From Branchiostoma floridae (taxonomy: Eukaryota > Chordata > Leptocardii > Amphioxiformes > Branchiostomatidae): a stretch of DNA of 38,828 nucleotides. Numbering within the stretch: the stretch's first letter is position 1; each line of letters starts with the position of its first letter. The DNA lies in contig NC_049979.1 of the NCBI RefSeq assembly GCF_000003815.2, positions 34,122,435 through 34,161,262 of the forward strand, given 5' to 3'. The notes beneath the pieces were generated by a model. It did not search any database. It worked only from the letters and a program-made list of their open reading frames with translations, and was not told the origin of the DNA. Shown here one piece after another: positions 23,342 through 31,357 of this stretch. Made by a program: the position numbers and the translations under genes.

Positions 23342-24962
23342 TTTGTAAAGTGCAAGATTTAAAAAAAAATCCTCCTTTGTTTCTATCGGAAGCTGTATGA
23401 TTGTAAAAGCAGTGTCTATAAAATATGAAATGTAAGGTTTTACTCTGAACCTGTGTGTTTGCAATATCCGTGTCTGTAAGATGTAAGTTGTTAGAGTTGG
23501 AAAAATCCTACCTTTTTTCTCGGATCTTGGGTATTTGGAATAGCAGTGTCTGTAAGATATAAAATGCAGGGTTTAAAGAAAATCTCATTCTTTTTATCTC
23601 GAAACCTGTGTGTTTGTAACAGCCTAGTTTGTTAGATGTTAAGTGCAAGGTTTAAAGAAAATCGTCTTTTTCTCTCGTAACCTGTGTGTTTGTAATAGCT
23701 CTGTGTGTGATAAATAATGTGCAAAATCCAAAAAAAAATTCTCTTTTTTCTTTGGAAATTGTTTGTTTGAAAAACCCGTGTTTGTAAGATGCTTTTTACT
23801 CTGAACCTGCGTGTTTGTAATAGCTGTGTCTGAAAGATTTTTACTGCACGGTTTTGAGAAAATCCTATGTTTTTCTCAGAACCTGTGTGTTTGTAATTAC
23901 CGTATCTGTAAGATGTAAATTGCAAAGTTTAAGAATAAGTATTCCTTTGTTTCTCTCGGAATCTGTATAATTATAAAAGCAGTGTCTGTAAAATACGTAA
24001 CGTAAGGTTTGGGGAATTTTTTTTTTTCGAGGAACCTGGATCTTCGTAATAGTCGTGTCTGTAAGATAGAAAATGTATTCTTAGGAGAAAATCCTTTTTT
24101 TTCTTGGTACCTGTGTTTTTGTAATAGCGGTGTCTGTAAGATGTACTAAAGTAAAAGGTTTGAAAAAAAATGCTTATTTTTTTCTCTCTCGATACCTGTG
24201 TGTTTGTAATATCCGTGTCTGTAAGATGTAAAGTGAAGGTTTGAAGAAAATCCACTTCTTTTCTCGTAAACTGTGTGATTGTAATAGCCGTGTTTGTAAT
24301 TTGTAAAGTGCAAGATTTGAAAAAAAATCCTCCTTCGTTTCTCTCGGAACCTGTATAATTGTTAAAGCAGTGTCTGTAAAATATGAAATGTAAGATTTTA
24401 CTCTGAAACTGTGTGTTTGCAATATCCGTGTCTGTAAGATGTAAGTTGTTAGATTCGGAAAAATCCTACCTTTTTTCTCGGATTTTGGGTCTTTGGAATA
24501 GCTGTGTCTGTAAGATGTAAAATGCAGGGTTTGGAGAAAATCTCATTTTTTTTTATCTGGAAATCTGTGTGTTTCTAACAGACTAGTCTGTTAGATGTTA
24601 AGTGCAAGGTTTAAAGAAAATCGTCTTTTTCTCTCGGAACCCGTGTTTTAGTAATAGCCGTGTCTGTAAAATGTAAAGTGCAGTTAAAATCCTCCGTTTT
24701 TCCCCCTCGGAATCTGTGTGTTTGAAAACGCTGTTTTTGTAAAATGTAATTAGGAGCAAGATTTGGAAAAAAAACTATTTTTTTTTTAAACATCAGGATA
24801 CCTGTGTGCTTGTTATAGCCGTGTCTGAAAGATGTCAAGTGCAAAGTTTTGAGAAAATCCGATTTTTTTTCTTCTTGGAACCTGTTTGTCAAGTGCAAGG
24901 TTTGAAAAAAACAAAACATTTTTGTTTCTCTCGGAACCTGTGTGTTTGTAAAAGCAGTGTCT
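23342..24962. repeat. minisatellite array, segment 7
   Basis: The first part (from 23342) is a recent duplicate of 22160 onward. Both carry the rare CTATCGGAAGCTGTATGATT variant. Fused-pair markers are at about 23435 and 24396. Confidence 0.95.
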
Positions 24963-24966
24963 TTAA

Positions 24967-25890
24967 CCCTATCCAGACTGGGCTTTTTGGGCCTTCCCTG
25001 GCCTGGGGAGGGGGGGGGGGCTCATTCGACCCCCCTTGGTATTTTCAAAACGGCTTACTGTACGATCACCAAATTTGCAGGGGGGTTGTGCTCATCGAGT
25101 TTTATAATTCCTGAAATTTTTATATCATTATGACGTAAAATGACGTAATTATGACGTCATTAATCGATATTTTTGGCTAAAACGGGAAATTCCCATAATA
25201 CCTAGATATCTCACTGAAAAAGTTACCAATAATGGTTTCTTATCAATTTTTAAATGTTAGAAGACTTCTGTTGTCAAAAGCCGACGTAACGACGACAAAA
25301 TGACGTCATAGAATGACGTCACCTGTAGTTTAGCTATCCGCCATCTTGGATTATCAACCTTAAATTTTTGAAGATACATTTTTTTCAACATATAATGCTA
25401 AAAACCCCATGAAAATGGATTAGAAACGTTCACATGAATGTTTTCTGTAAGAAAATACCACGTAGTGATGAAATCTGAGTGAAAATAAGATTGTTATACT
25501 TTAAATCATGATATTGTCGGCCATCTTGGATTTTGACAAATTACGTCATCTCATTAGCATAATTTATGAATATTTAATTATGAATGTTCAACTAAGATGT
25601 GTTAGATATTAAAGATATAAAGTTATGAAAAGAAGTTTAGTTTAGGAAGAAAATCTTAAAATCCCATTGTTTAAACCAAAATTAGTGATTTTTGAAAAAT
25701 TTGCCTTTCAGAAACCCGTTGCCATGGCAACACGAAAAATCATAAACTTAAAGTTTTTTTTTAAATTGTTGCCAACCATATTCTAGGAAAACTCAGCATG
25801 TTTGGTTGTTCTAGCACAAGGCGTTTGGGAGATATAGGAGGTCAAAGTTGGCGCAGGCACTTTTAGCCCCCCCCCCCAGTCTGGATAGGG
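24967..25890 (+). mobile_element. piggyBac-like element, family B copy 1 (complete)
   Basis: The 924-bp element has inverted ends CCCTATCCAGACTGGG. The left flank is TTAA (24963-24966). The right flank is TTGA (25891-25894), most simply a mutated TTAA duplication. Just inside both ends are G-runs: about 25006-25020 on the plus strand and 25866-25877 on the minus strand. Palindromic TGACGTCA occurs at 25152-25159, 25301-25308 and 25314-25321. A perfect GTTGCCATGGCAAC is at 25718-25731. There is no ORF of transposase size. Three more copies are in this window. Confidence 0.8.
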
Positions 25891-26502
25891 TTGAAATATA
25901 AAATGTAAGGTTTGGAGAAAATCCTTTATTTTTCTCGAACCTGTATGTTTATACCAGCCGTGTGTGTAGGATGTAAAGTGCAAGGTTTAAAAAAAATCCT
26001 TCTTTTTTCTCTCTCGGAACCTGTGTGTTTGTGATAGCCGCGTCTGTAAGATGTAAAGTGCAAGGTTTGAATAAAAATCCCCTTTTTTTCTCGTAATCTG
26101 TGTGTTTGTAATAGCCGTGTCTGTAATTTGTAAAGTGCAAGATTTGAAAAAAAATCATCTTTTTTTTTTCTCCTAATACCTGTGTGTTTCTTATAGCCGT
26201 GTCTGAAAGATTTAAACTGCAAGGTTTTGGCAAATCCTTTTTTCATTTCTTTCTCAGAATCTGTGTGTTTGTTTTAGCCGTGTCTGTAAGATGTAAACTG
26301 CAAGATTTATAAGAAAAAATCCTCCTTTGTTTCTCTCGGAACCTGTATGATTGTTAAAGCAGTGTCTGTAAAATATGAAATGTAAGGTTTTACTCTGAAC
26401 CTGTGTGTTTGCAATATCCGTGTCTGTAAGATGTAAGTTGTTAGAAAAAATTGCAAGGTTTAAAAATAAGTATCCCTTTGTTTCTCTCGGAATCTGTATA
26501 AT
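25891..26502. repeat. minisatellite array, segment 8
   Basis: The monomers resume after the family B insertion and stop abruptly inside CGGAATCTGTATAAT, where a 5'-truncated LINE begins. The last fused-pair marker is at about 26388. Confidence 0.94.
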
Positions 26503-27098
26503 CAACGACTGAAGGATATTTATTTCCAGAATTTTCTAACCAACATTCATAATGATAATAAAGGTCTACGTGCGAAAAACAAACTCCGAACGTACAGACT
26601 ACTGAAATCCACATACAATGAAGAGCAGTATTTGAAAATTACAAACATTCGGCATAGAACTACCATTGCTCAACTAAGAATCAGTTGCCACCGACTGCGA
26701 ATTGAATCAGGAAGGCACAACCGCACTCCTCTAGAACAAAGAGTCTGCCAATTTTGTACCTCAAACATGGTAGAAGATGAAGTGCACTTCACTGTTGATT
26801 GCGATATGTATGCGAATGATAGAAATACTCTATTTAGTTATATAGAAAGTAGATTCCCTCATTTTAGACACATGAGTAGCACTGACAAGTTTATATTTCT
26901 CATGCGTTTTGACAAACCGACAATAGCGAAACCCATACAGTCCTACATTTTCACTATTACCAAGAAGCGAGAAGAAGCCGAACTTTTGTGTTGGACTAGA
27001 TTTGTGATACTTTTATATGTATAAATCCTGACTTGTTGTGACCTGTACTTAGCTCGGTTGTGCAAATTGTGCAATAAATGTCTTCATTCATTCAATAT
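26503..27098 (+). pseudogene. 5'-truncated non-LTR retrotransposon, C-terminal end of the reverse transcriptase ORF
   Basis: From 26503 a frame of 173 codons runs to a TAA that ends at 27024. It reads QRLKDIYFQNF at the start. The C-terminal part holds a Cys/His cluster, CQFCTSNMVEDEVHFTVDC, followed by DMYANDR, and a basic KKREEAE end. This arrangement (Cys-x2-Cys, acidic residues, His-Phe, Cys, Tyr) is typical of the region after the reverse transcriptase domain in several LINE lineages. The polymerase domain itself is missing because of 5' truncation, as target-primed reverse transcription often produces. After the stop come AATAAATG (about 27072) and a short ATTC-repeat tail up to about 27098. 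The frame is intact, so the insertion is fairly young. It cannot move by itself. The LINE clade is uncertain. Confidence 0.75.
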
Positions 27099-28207
27099 TC
27101 ATGTCCGTAAGATTGAAAATGAAAGGTTTGCAGCAAATCACTGGACATGTGTATTTGTAATTGCCGAGTATGTAAGATAAAAAGTGCAAGGTTTGGGGAA
27201 ATTCTTTTTTCTTATCTCGGAACCTGTGTGTTTGTAAACGACGTGTCTGTAAGATTTAAAGTGTAAGGTTTGGAGAAAATCATCCATTTAAAAAAAAAAA
27301 CTCTGGCCCTGTGTGTTTGTAATAGCCGTGTCTGTCAAATATAAAGTGTAAAGTTTGAAGAAAATCCTCTGTTTTTTTTTTTTACTGTAAACCTATGTGT
27401 TTGTTATATCCGTGTCTGTTAGATGTGAAATGTAAGGTTTCTCGGTTGATTTCAGGTGGCCCGGGCACGCTCGATTTGTGTTCGAGTTCCGGCGCGTGTC
27501 CCCTTGTCCAGCTGTATTCGTAACATGTTCGATGATGCTCCATTACGTATTTCAAATAGAACGCGCGTTTGAACCTGTGGTTATTTGCGACTGTAAGGTT
27601 TGGAGAAAATCTTTTTTTCTCAAAAACTGGGTATTGGTAATGGCCATGTCTGTAAAATATAAATTATAGGTTTGGGCAAAAAGTTTTTTTTTTCGGAACC
27701 CGTGTGCTAGTAAAGGCATTTTCTGTAACATGTAAAGTGTAAGGTTTGGAGAAAATCATCTGTTTTTTTCCTTAGAACCTTGTGTTTGTAAAAGCCAAGC
27801 CTGCAAGATTAAAAGTGAAAGGTTTGGAAAAAATCCTCTGTTTTTTTTGTCTCGGAAAAAATAAGTTTGCAAAAGCCGTCCTTGTATGATTTAAGTGTAA
27901 TGTTTGAAAATCCTCATTTTTCGGAACCTGTAAATAGTAATATTTGATGGAATTACCCGTGTTTTACTTAGAAAATGTGTGTTTTTAATAGCCGTATCTG
28001 CAAGATTATAAACTGCGTTGTTTGGATAAAATCTTCATGTTTTTCTCTCTCTGAGCCTGCTTGTTTGTAAAAGCCATGTTTGCAATATGTTAAGGTTAAT
28101 GTTTGGCAAAGAATCAATTTTTTCTCTCGGAATCTGTGTGTCTGTATTATCCTTGACTTGAAAATTCAAAATGTAATGTTTGGATGAATTCTCTGTTTTT
28201 TTCACGG
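27099..28207. repeat. minisatellite array, segment 9
   Basis: Diverged monomers continue with the same scheme. Conservation falls toward the right edge, with forms such as TTGTATGATTTAAGTG. The segment also contains the CpG-rich insert at 27441-27592. Confidence 0.85.
27441..27592. other. CpG-rich insert between 9-bp direct repeats
   Basis: The 152-bp stretch is rich in CG dinucleotides (GGCCCGGGCACGCTCG, GTTCCGGCGCG, ACGCGCG), unlike the AT-rich array around it. GTAAGGTTT flanks it on both sides (27432-27440 and 27593-27601). Because GTAAGGTTT is also a normal monomer word, the direct repeat could be a target duplication or just two monomers. The right-hand 40 bp resemble a decayed monomer. 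Confidence 0.4.
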
Positions 28208-28212
28208 AGCCT

Positions 28213-28614
28213 TGACACGTTTATTCAACATGTACAGACTAGCAAGGTGTCCAATTGGAAACATCTTGAATTGCTCTGGACATCACAATCTGTATCTCCA
28301 CTTTTTTTACACTAAAAAACAACTGTGCCATTTAAATATTCGTAAACCTTTTCATTTATATATCAGGTACGTCGTGCGGTTATCTGTTAAATGTAACAAT
28401 TAAAAGAAGAATCAGTAACAGGTAAGCTCCAGAACACATATCTAATCACAAAACCAATATGGAGCGGTGACCATGTAGAAAATCGGTATCAAGAACCCAT
28501 TATGAGTTTAAGAGTCCAACCATGTATGGGATAGATGAGTTCTTCTAACGGGCTGTTAGACACAATGGCATATTCAGTTTGTGTGTGTTGCGGGTGTGTC
28601 GTTCAGAAATGTGC
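28213..28614. other. unclassified 0.4-kb insert in the array
   Basis: Non-array sequence lies between CACGGAGCCT and GCAGCCTGTGTATTTTGG. The array word CGGAACCTGTG is split, and AGCCT is present on both sides (28208-28212 and 28615-28619). This could be a 5-bp target duplication. The interior starts TGACACGTTTATTCAACATG and has no ORF of note (63 codons at most). No inverted ends are seen. Confidence 0.35.
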
Positions 28615-28810
28615 AGCCTGTGTATTTTGGAAAGCCGTGTCTATAAGATGTAAAGTGCAATGTTTTTAGAAATCCTGCTCTTTTCCACGTTATGTGTTTT
28701 AAATATCTGTGTCCGTAAGATGTAAAGTGTACGTTTTGACAAAAACCCTGTTTTTTCTCAGTACCTGTGTTTTTGTAAAATCCGTGTCTTAAGATATGTG
28801 TAAAGTTTAG
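28615..28810. repeat. minisatellite array, segment 10 (right end)
   Basis: Two to three decayed monomers are present (GTGTCTATAAGATGTAAAGT, then CCGTAAGATGTAAAGTG, then CAGTACCTGTG). The array ends where a truncated family B element starts at about 28811. Confidence 0.8.
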
Positions 28811-29376
28811 AATATCTTTCATAATTAGATATGCATAAATTATGCTAATTTTATGACGTCACCAGCTTAAATCTAAGAATGCGGACGGTATGGCCAGATC
28901 AATAGAATAGTAATTAGCTTTTAATCCCGTAGAATTTGTAAATACCAGGTATTTTTTCATAAAAAACTATCTTAATGAATATATTTAGTCCATTTCGACT
29001 GCCTTTTGTGAGTATTTGTTACAAAAAAAAACATTTTTCTAAAATTCAAGATGGTTGATGCAATATGGCGGGGCCAAACTGGTATGTTGAATGTGCATGA
29101 CGTCATTCTATGACATTATTTTGACATCAGTGATGTTTCTATTTGCAACAGAGATCGTATCAAACCTTATCACTTTGTTATCTGCACCTTCTGTTACATG
29201 GTCATAGCACAACTTAAAGTTTTCCGAGAATACCCTTTTTCATGGGTGCGGCCAATACAATCTAATTGATTACGTCATAATTATGTCATATTACGTCATC
29301 GTAACGTCAAAAGTCTTACAGGCCCAAAGCAAGAGTAGACAGCACAATATCAACAAAAAGCCCGGTCTGAATAGGG
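28811..29376 (-). mobile_element. piggyBac-like element, family B copy 3 (truncated, inverted)
   Basis: Read on the minus strand from 29376, the terminus is CCCTATTCAGACCGGGC, as in the other family B copies. It continues with family B interior, including TGACGTCA at 29098-29105 and 28854-28861. The interior between about 28815 and 28861 matches the reverse complement of 35524-35570 almost base for base. The distal third, with the GTTGCCATGGCAAC site, is missing. The flank at the intact end is ATAA/TTAT, so the target copy has decayed. Confidence 0.75.
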
Positions 29377-29380
29377 ATAA

Positions 29381-29764
29381 ACTATGACGAGTTGGATAAC
29401 TGTGAGTCTCTGATACCATATGGTTTACATTGATATATTCTGGTACTAGTTGGTAAACAGACTTGTAAACTGTATGCAACAGGTGTTCATTTCTTCTAGT
29501 TTCCATAGTTTTCCAGTGTAGGGTAGAGAGTCCATTACTACTGATGTGAGACGCATATGAAAGACCAAGTGTAATTCTAGCAGCCCGGCTGTGTAGCTTT
29601 TGTAGCTTATCTGAAAGGCATTTTTCACAGTTACCCCAAACAACATCGCAGTAATCCAGTTTGGGAAGGACCATACAATTGAATAACATATCAAGGGTAC
29701 TTTTGGGCAAAACTGGCGTAAGACGCCGCAACACACCTAGTCTGGCCAATACACCCTTGTACAA
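29381..29764 (-). pseudogene. non-LTR retrotransposon reverse transcriptase fragment (CR1/jockey-like)
   Basis: The minus-strand frame reads LARLGVLRRLTPVLPKSTLD, then LPKLDYCDVVWGNC, then LQKLHSRAARITLGLSY, then MVSETHSYPTRHS. These blocks are the usual sequence after the catalytic part of reverse transcriptase in CR1/L2/jockey-type LINEs: the LDYCDVVWGN block, then the RAARI block, then the Y-x-TR block before the end of the ORF. The catalytic palm, including the FADD box, is not present upstream. At TRHS the frame runs into family B copy 3, whose terminus lies at 29376. The fragment is therefore cut at both ends. Confidence 0.8.
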
Positions 29765-30085
29765 TTTAAAACTTTGAAAGACTATGAAAACTGTACATGT
29801 CTCACAGTACAGTAATTTCTCACTCTATCCTCAGCATTGACATTATTTTGTATTCCGGTGAAGCTACTTTTTTAAAGGTGTAATCATACTTCTGTTCTTT
29901 ATGTTTTATCCTTACTTCAAAATGAATCGAAAAGAAACTTGTGTTTTTGGAAGCTGTCTAAGTCAATCCTCGCAAATGTGAACACCACAAGTCAACACAA
30001 GACTGTAGTAGTTTACGTTAGCCGAATTTATTAGTTGTTTTTATAATACAGGCATGGTCCTTAATTTATTTACCTGTGCGACCTG
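29765..30085. other. no recognisable feature
   Basis: The minus-strand frame of the LINE fragment can be followed for perhaps 15 further codons (to about 29810), then is lost. The rest is AT-rich with nothing I can support. Confidence 0.4.
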
Positions 30086-30147
30086 CGGTCACACGGCTAA
30101 AATTAACCTGTGGTAACCCTCTAGGGTTAATTTTAGCCGTGTGACCG
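30086..30147. repeat. perfect 23-bp inverted repeat, 16-nt loop
   Basis: The arm 30086-30108 (starting CGGTCACACGGCTAAAATTA) is the exact reverse complement of 30125-30147. The loop holds AACCCTCTAGGGTT, itself a palindrome, which gives an alternative fold. A third, imperfect copy of the right arm (GGATTAATTTTGGCTGTGTG) is at 30198-30220. It could be a small foldback element or a hairpin-forming regulatory RNA. There is no polymerase terminator or promoter to decide. Confidence 0.85.
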
Positions 30148-30445
30148 TATGACTCAAAGAGCATAATCCTATTCCATTTACCTGGGAGGGTTATCACGGA
30201 TTAATTTTGGCTGTGTGACCCACCCACCCATGTACAGTATCAGGGTGAAGTGCACGAAATTGTCCTATAGGCCATGTTGATTTGATTATATGGATGGCAT
30301 CCTCTGGGAACTCCGAAACTATTGCAATCTGCATATAACTTTGTACAGTATACATATGTCTTATATGCCATTTTAATGTTTCCTACAGCCATGACATAGA
30401 ATTTTACTATCTCACAATATCTTTGATCGCATACTATGTTGAATC
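30148..30445. other. no recognisable feature apart from a third arm copy
   Basis: Only the imperfect arm copy at 30198-30220 stands out. No ORF or repeat is otherwise supported. Confidence 0.4.
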
Positions 30446-30757
30446 ATGCCAGTTATTACGTTTTCTTTGTCGAGACTTTTCCATCAATTACTTCATTTAT
30501 TTTCTCTCCCCGTTCGGAGTCCCATCGATACCGCTAGCCCAAACGACGGGAAGGAAGAATGCAAGGTGACGAGTAATGGACAACCTCCAAGCGTCATTGC
30601 CCACACTCCTTCCAGCACGACTTTAAATGTTCCCCCTACAACAAAATTTGTTCAACCGAGAACAACATCGGTTTGCAACACCAACCTGCTAGGTAGGTTA
30701 CCAGCAGGTCTACTGCCCAGATCTACAAGTGGAGTGACTCGTGAAGGACATGTATGA
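30446..30757 (+). CDS. candidate terminal exon or small gene (unknown Ser/Thr/Pro-rich protein)
   Basis: An ATG-led frame of 103 codons ends at TGA 30755-30757. The first 24 residues contain a hydrophobic stretch (LLHLFSLPV) after a basic residue, which could be a signal peptide. Residues 25-95 are rich in Ser, Thr and Pro (IAHTPSSTTLNVPPTTKF) with two Cys. Alternatively, ATTTATTTTCTCTCCCCGTTCGGAG at 30492-30516 could be a splice acceptor, with the coding exon starting at 30517. An AATAAA lies at 30866-30871, 109 bp after the stop, as a poly(A) signal would. Base composition is more balanced than the surroundings. I recognise no domain. A chance ORF cannot be excluded. Confidence 0.3.
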   Translation: MPVITFSLSRLFHQLLHLFSLPVRSPIDTASPNDGKEECKVTSNGQPPSVIAHTPSSTTLNVPPTTKFVQPRTTSVCNTNLLGRLPAGLLPRSTSGVTREGHV

Positions 30758-30865
30758 CCAGCCTGCTAGGAGAGTTACAGAGATTTACCGCTTGATACGA
30801 ACGAACTCGACAAACTGGATAATGGGCGAGTGGAGAAATATGGAGCCTGCAACAGTTTATATCAG

Positions 30866-30871
30866 AATAAA
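30866..30871 (+). promoter_or_regulatory. possible poly(A) signal
   Basis: AATAAA lies 109 bp downstream of the stop codon of the 30446-30757 candidate. The hexamer is common by chance in AT-rich DNA. Confidence 0.25.
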
Positions 30872-31051
30872 TCGACTTTGTCATTATTTCAAGCCTTTGA
30901 ACTGAAAGACATTTCACGTACATGTTTTATGTTGTTCAAATTCACTGTTCAAATTTATTCAATTTACTGAATACAATATGTATGTTTTGTAAAGGAATTT
31001 GTCGCTTAAATTGGTCAGATCAGTTTTGTTAGGCTATATGATGATACTAGT

Positions 31052-31198
31052 AGGGTTAATGACCCGCCAGTTCTTCAGTATATATGGTGCCATAACGCCT
31101 GGTCCTTAGCTATAACTACCTCATAATCTATTCGGTGGTTATAGCAAAGGACCAGGCGTTATGGCACCATATACACCTCAGGGTGGACCATTAACCCT
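31052..31198. mobile_element. foldback element (147 bp, near-perfect hairpin)
   Basis: The arm 31081-31120 pairs with 31134-31173 at 38 of 40 positions around a 13-nt loop (TCATAATCTATTC). Outside the stem, the ends are again inverted: AGGGTTAATGACCCGCC at 31052 and, reversed, AGGGTTAATGGTCCACC from 31198. The whole unit is thus a compact palindromic MITE-like element. The TTAA inside both ends suggests a possible link to the TTAA-targeting elements of this window. No coding capacity is present. Confidence 0.8.
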
Positions 31199-31201
31199 TA
31201 A

Positions 31202-31357
31202 ATAATGCACTTAACCTTGTAGACATAGTAGAGAGGCACGGTCTGTATAAGTGTCAACACCAGCCAACCCGATATACTCCTACATGCGAAAGTACTTTTG
31301 ACCTCATTATACTGTCTGACCCGTCTAGAATACAGTTAAGAAACCATCAGAAATAAT
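31202..31357 (+). pseudogene. probable LINE endonuclease-domain relic
   Basis: A plus frame gives LVDIVERHGLYKCQHQPTRY and then STFDLIILSDPSRIQ before a TAA. The pairing of a QPTR motif with a following S/T-x-D-L-I-x-x-S/T-D-P-S motif is characteristic of the C-terminal part of the apurinic-type endonuclease domain in non-LTR retrotransposons. Only about 50 codons remain, with no flanking domain, and the foldback element abuts its left side. The call rests on these two motifs only. Confidence 0.45.

Noticed and set aside
25001-25133. Gly-rich ORFs near the left end of family B copy 1
   Set aside because: They arise from the G-run inside the terminal repeat of the element.
27460-27520. tRNA or tRNA-derived SINE promoter (GTTCGAGTTCC resembles a B box)
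   Set aside because: The B box has an extra base, no A box is found at the right distance, and no cloverleaf can be folded.
28212-28403. Plus-strand ORF of 63 codons in the 0.4-kb insert
   Set aside because: No family resemblance, no regulatory signals, and a length expected by chance.
2060-28810. CRISPR array
   Set aside because: Direct repeats of 76 bp with no constant repeat/variable spacer division, no cas genes, and a eukaryotic context. Variation is spread over the whole monomer.
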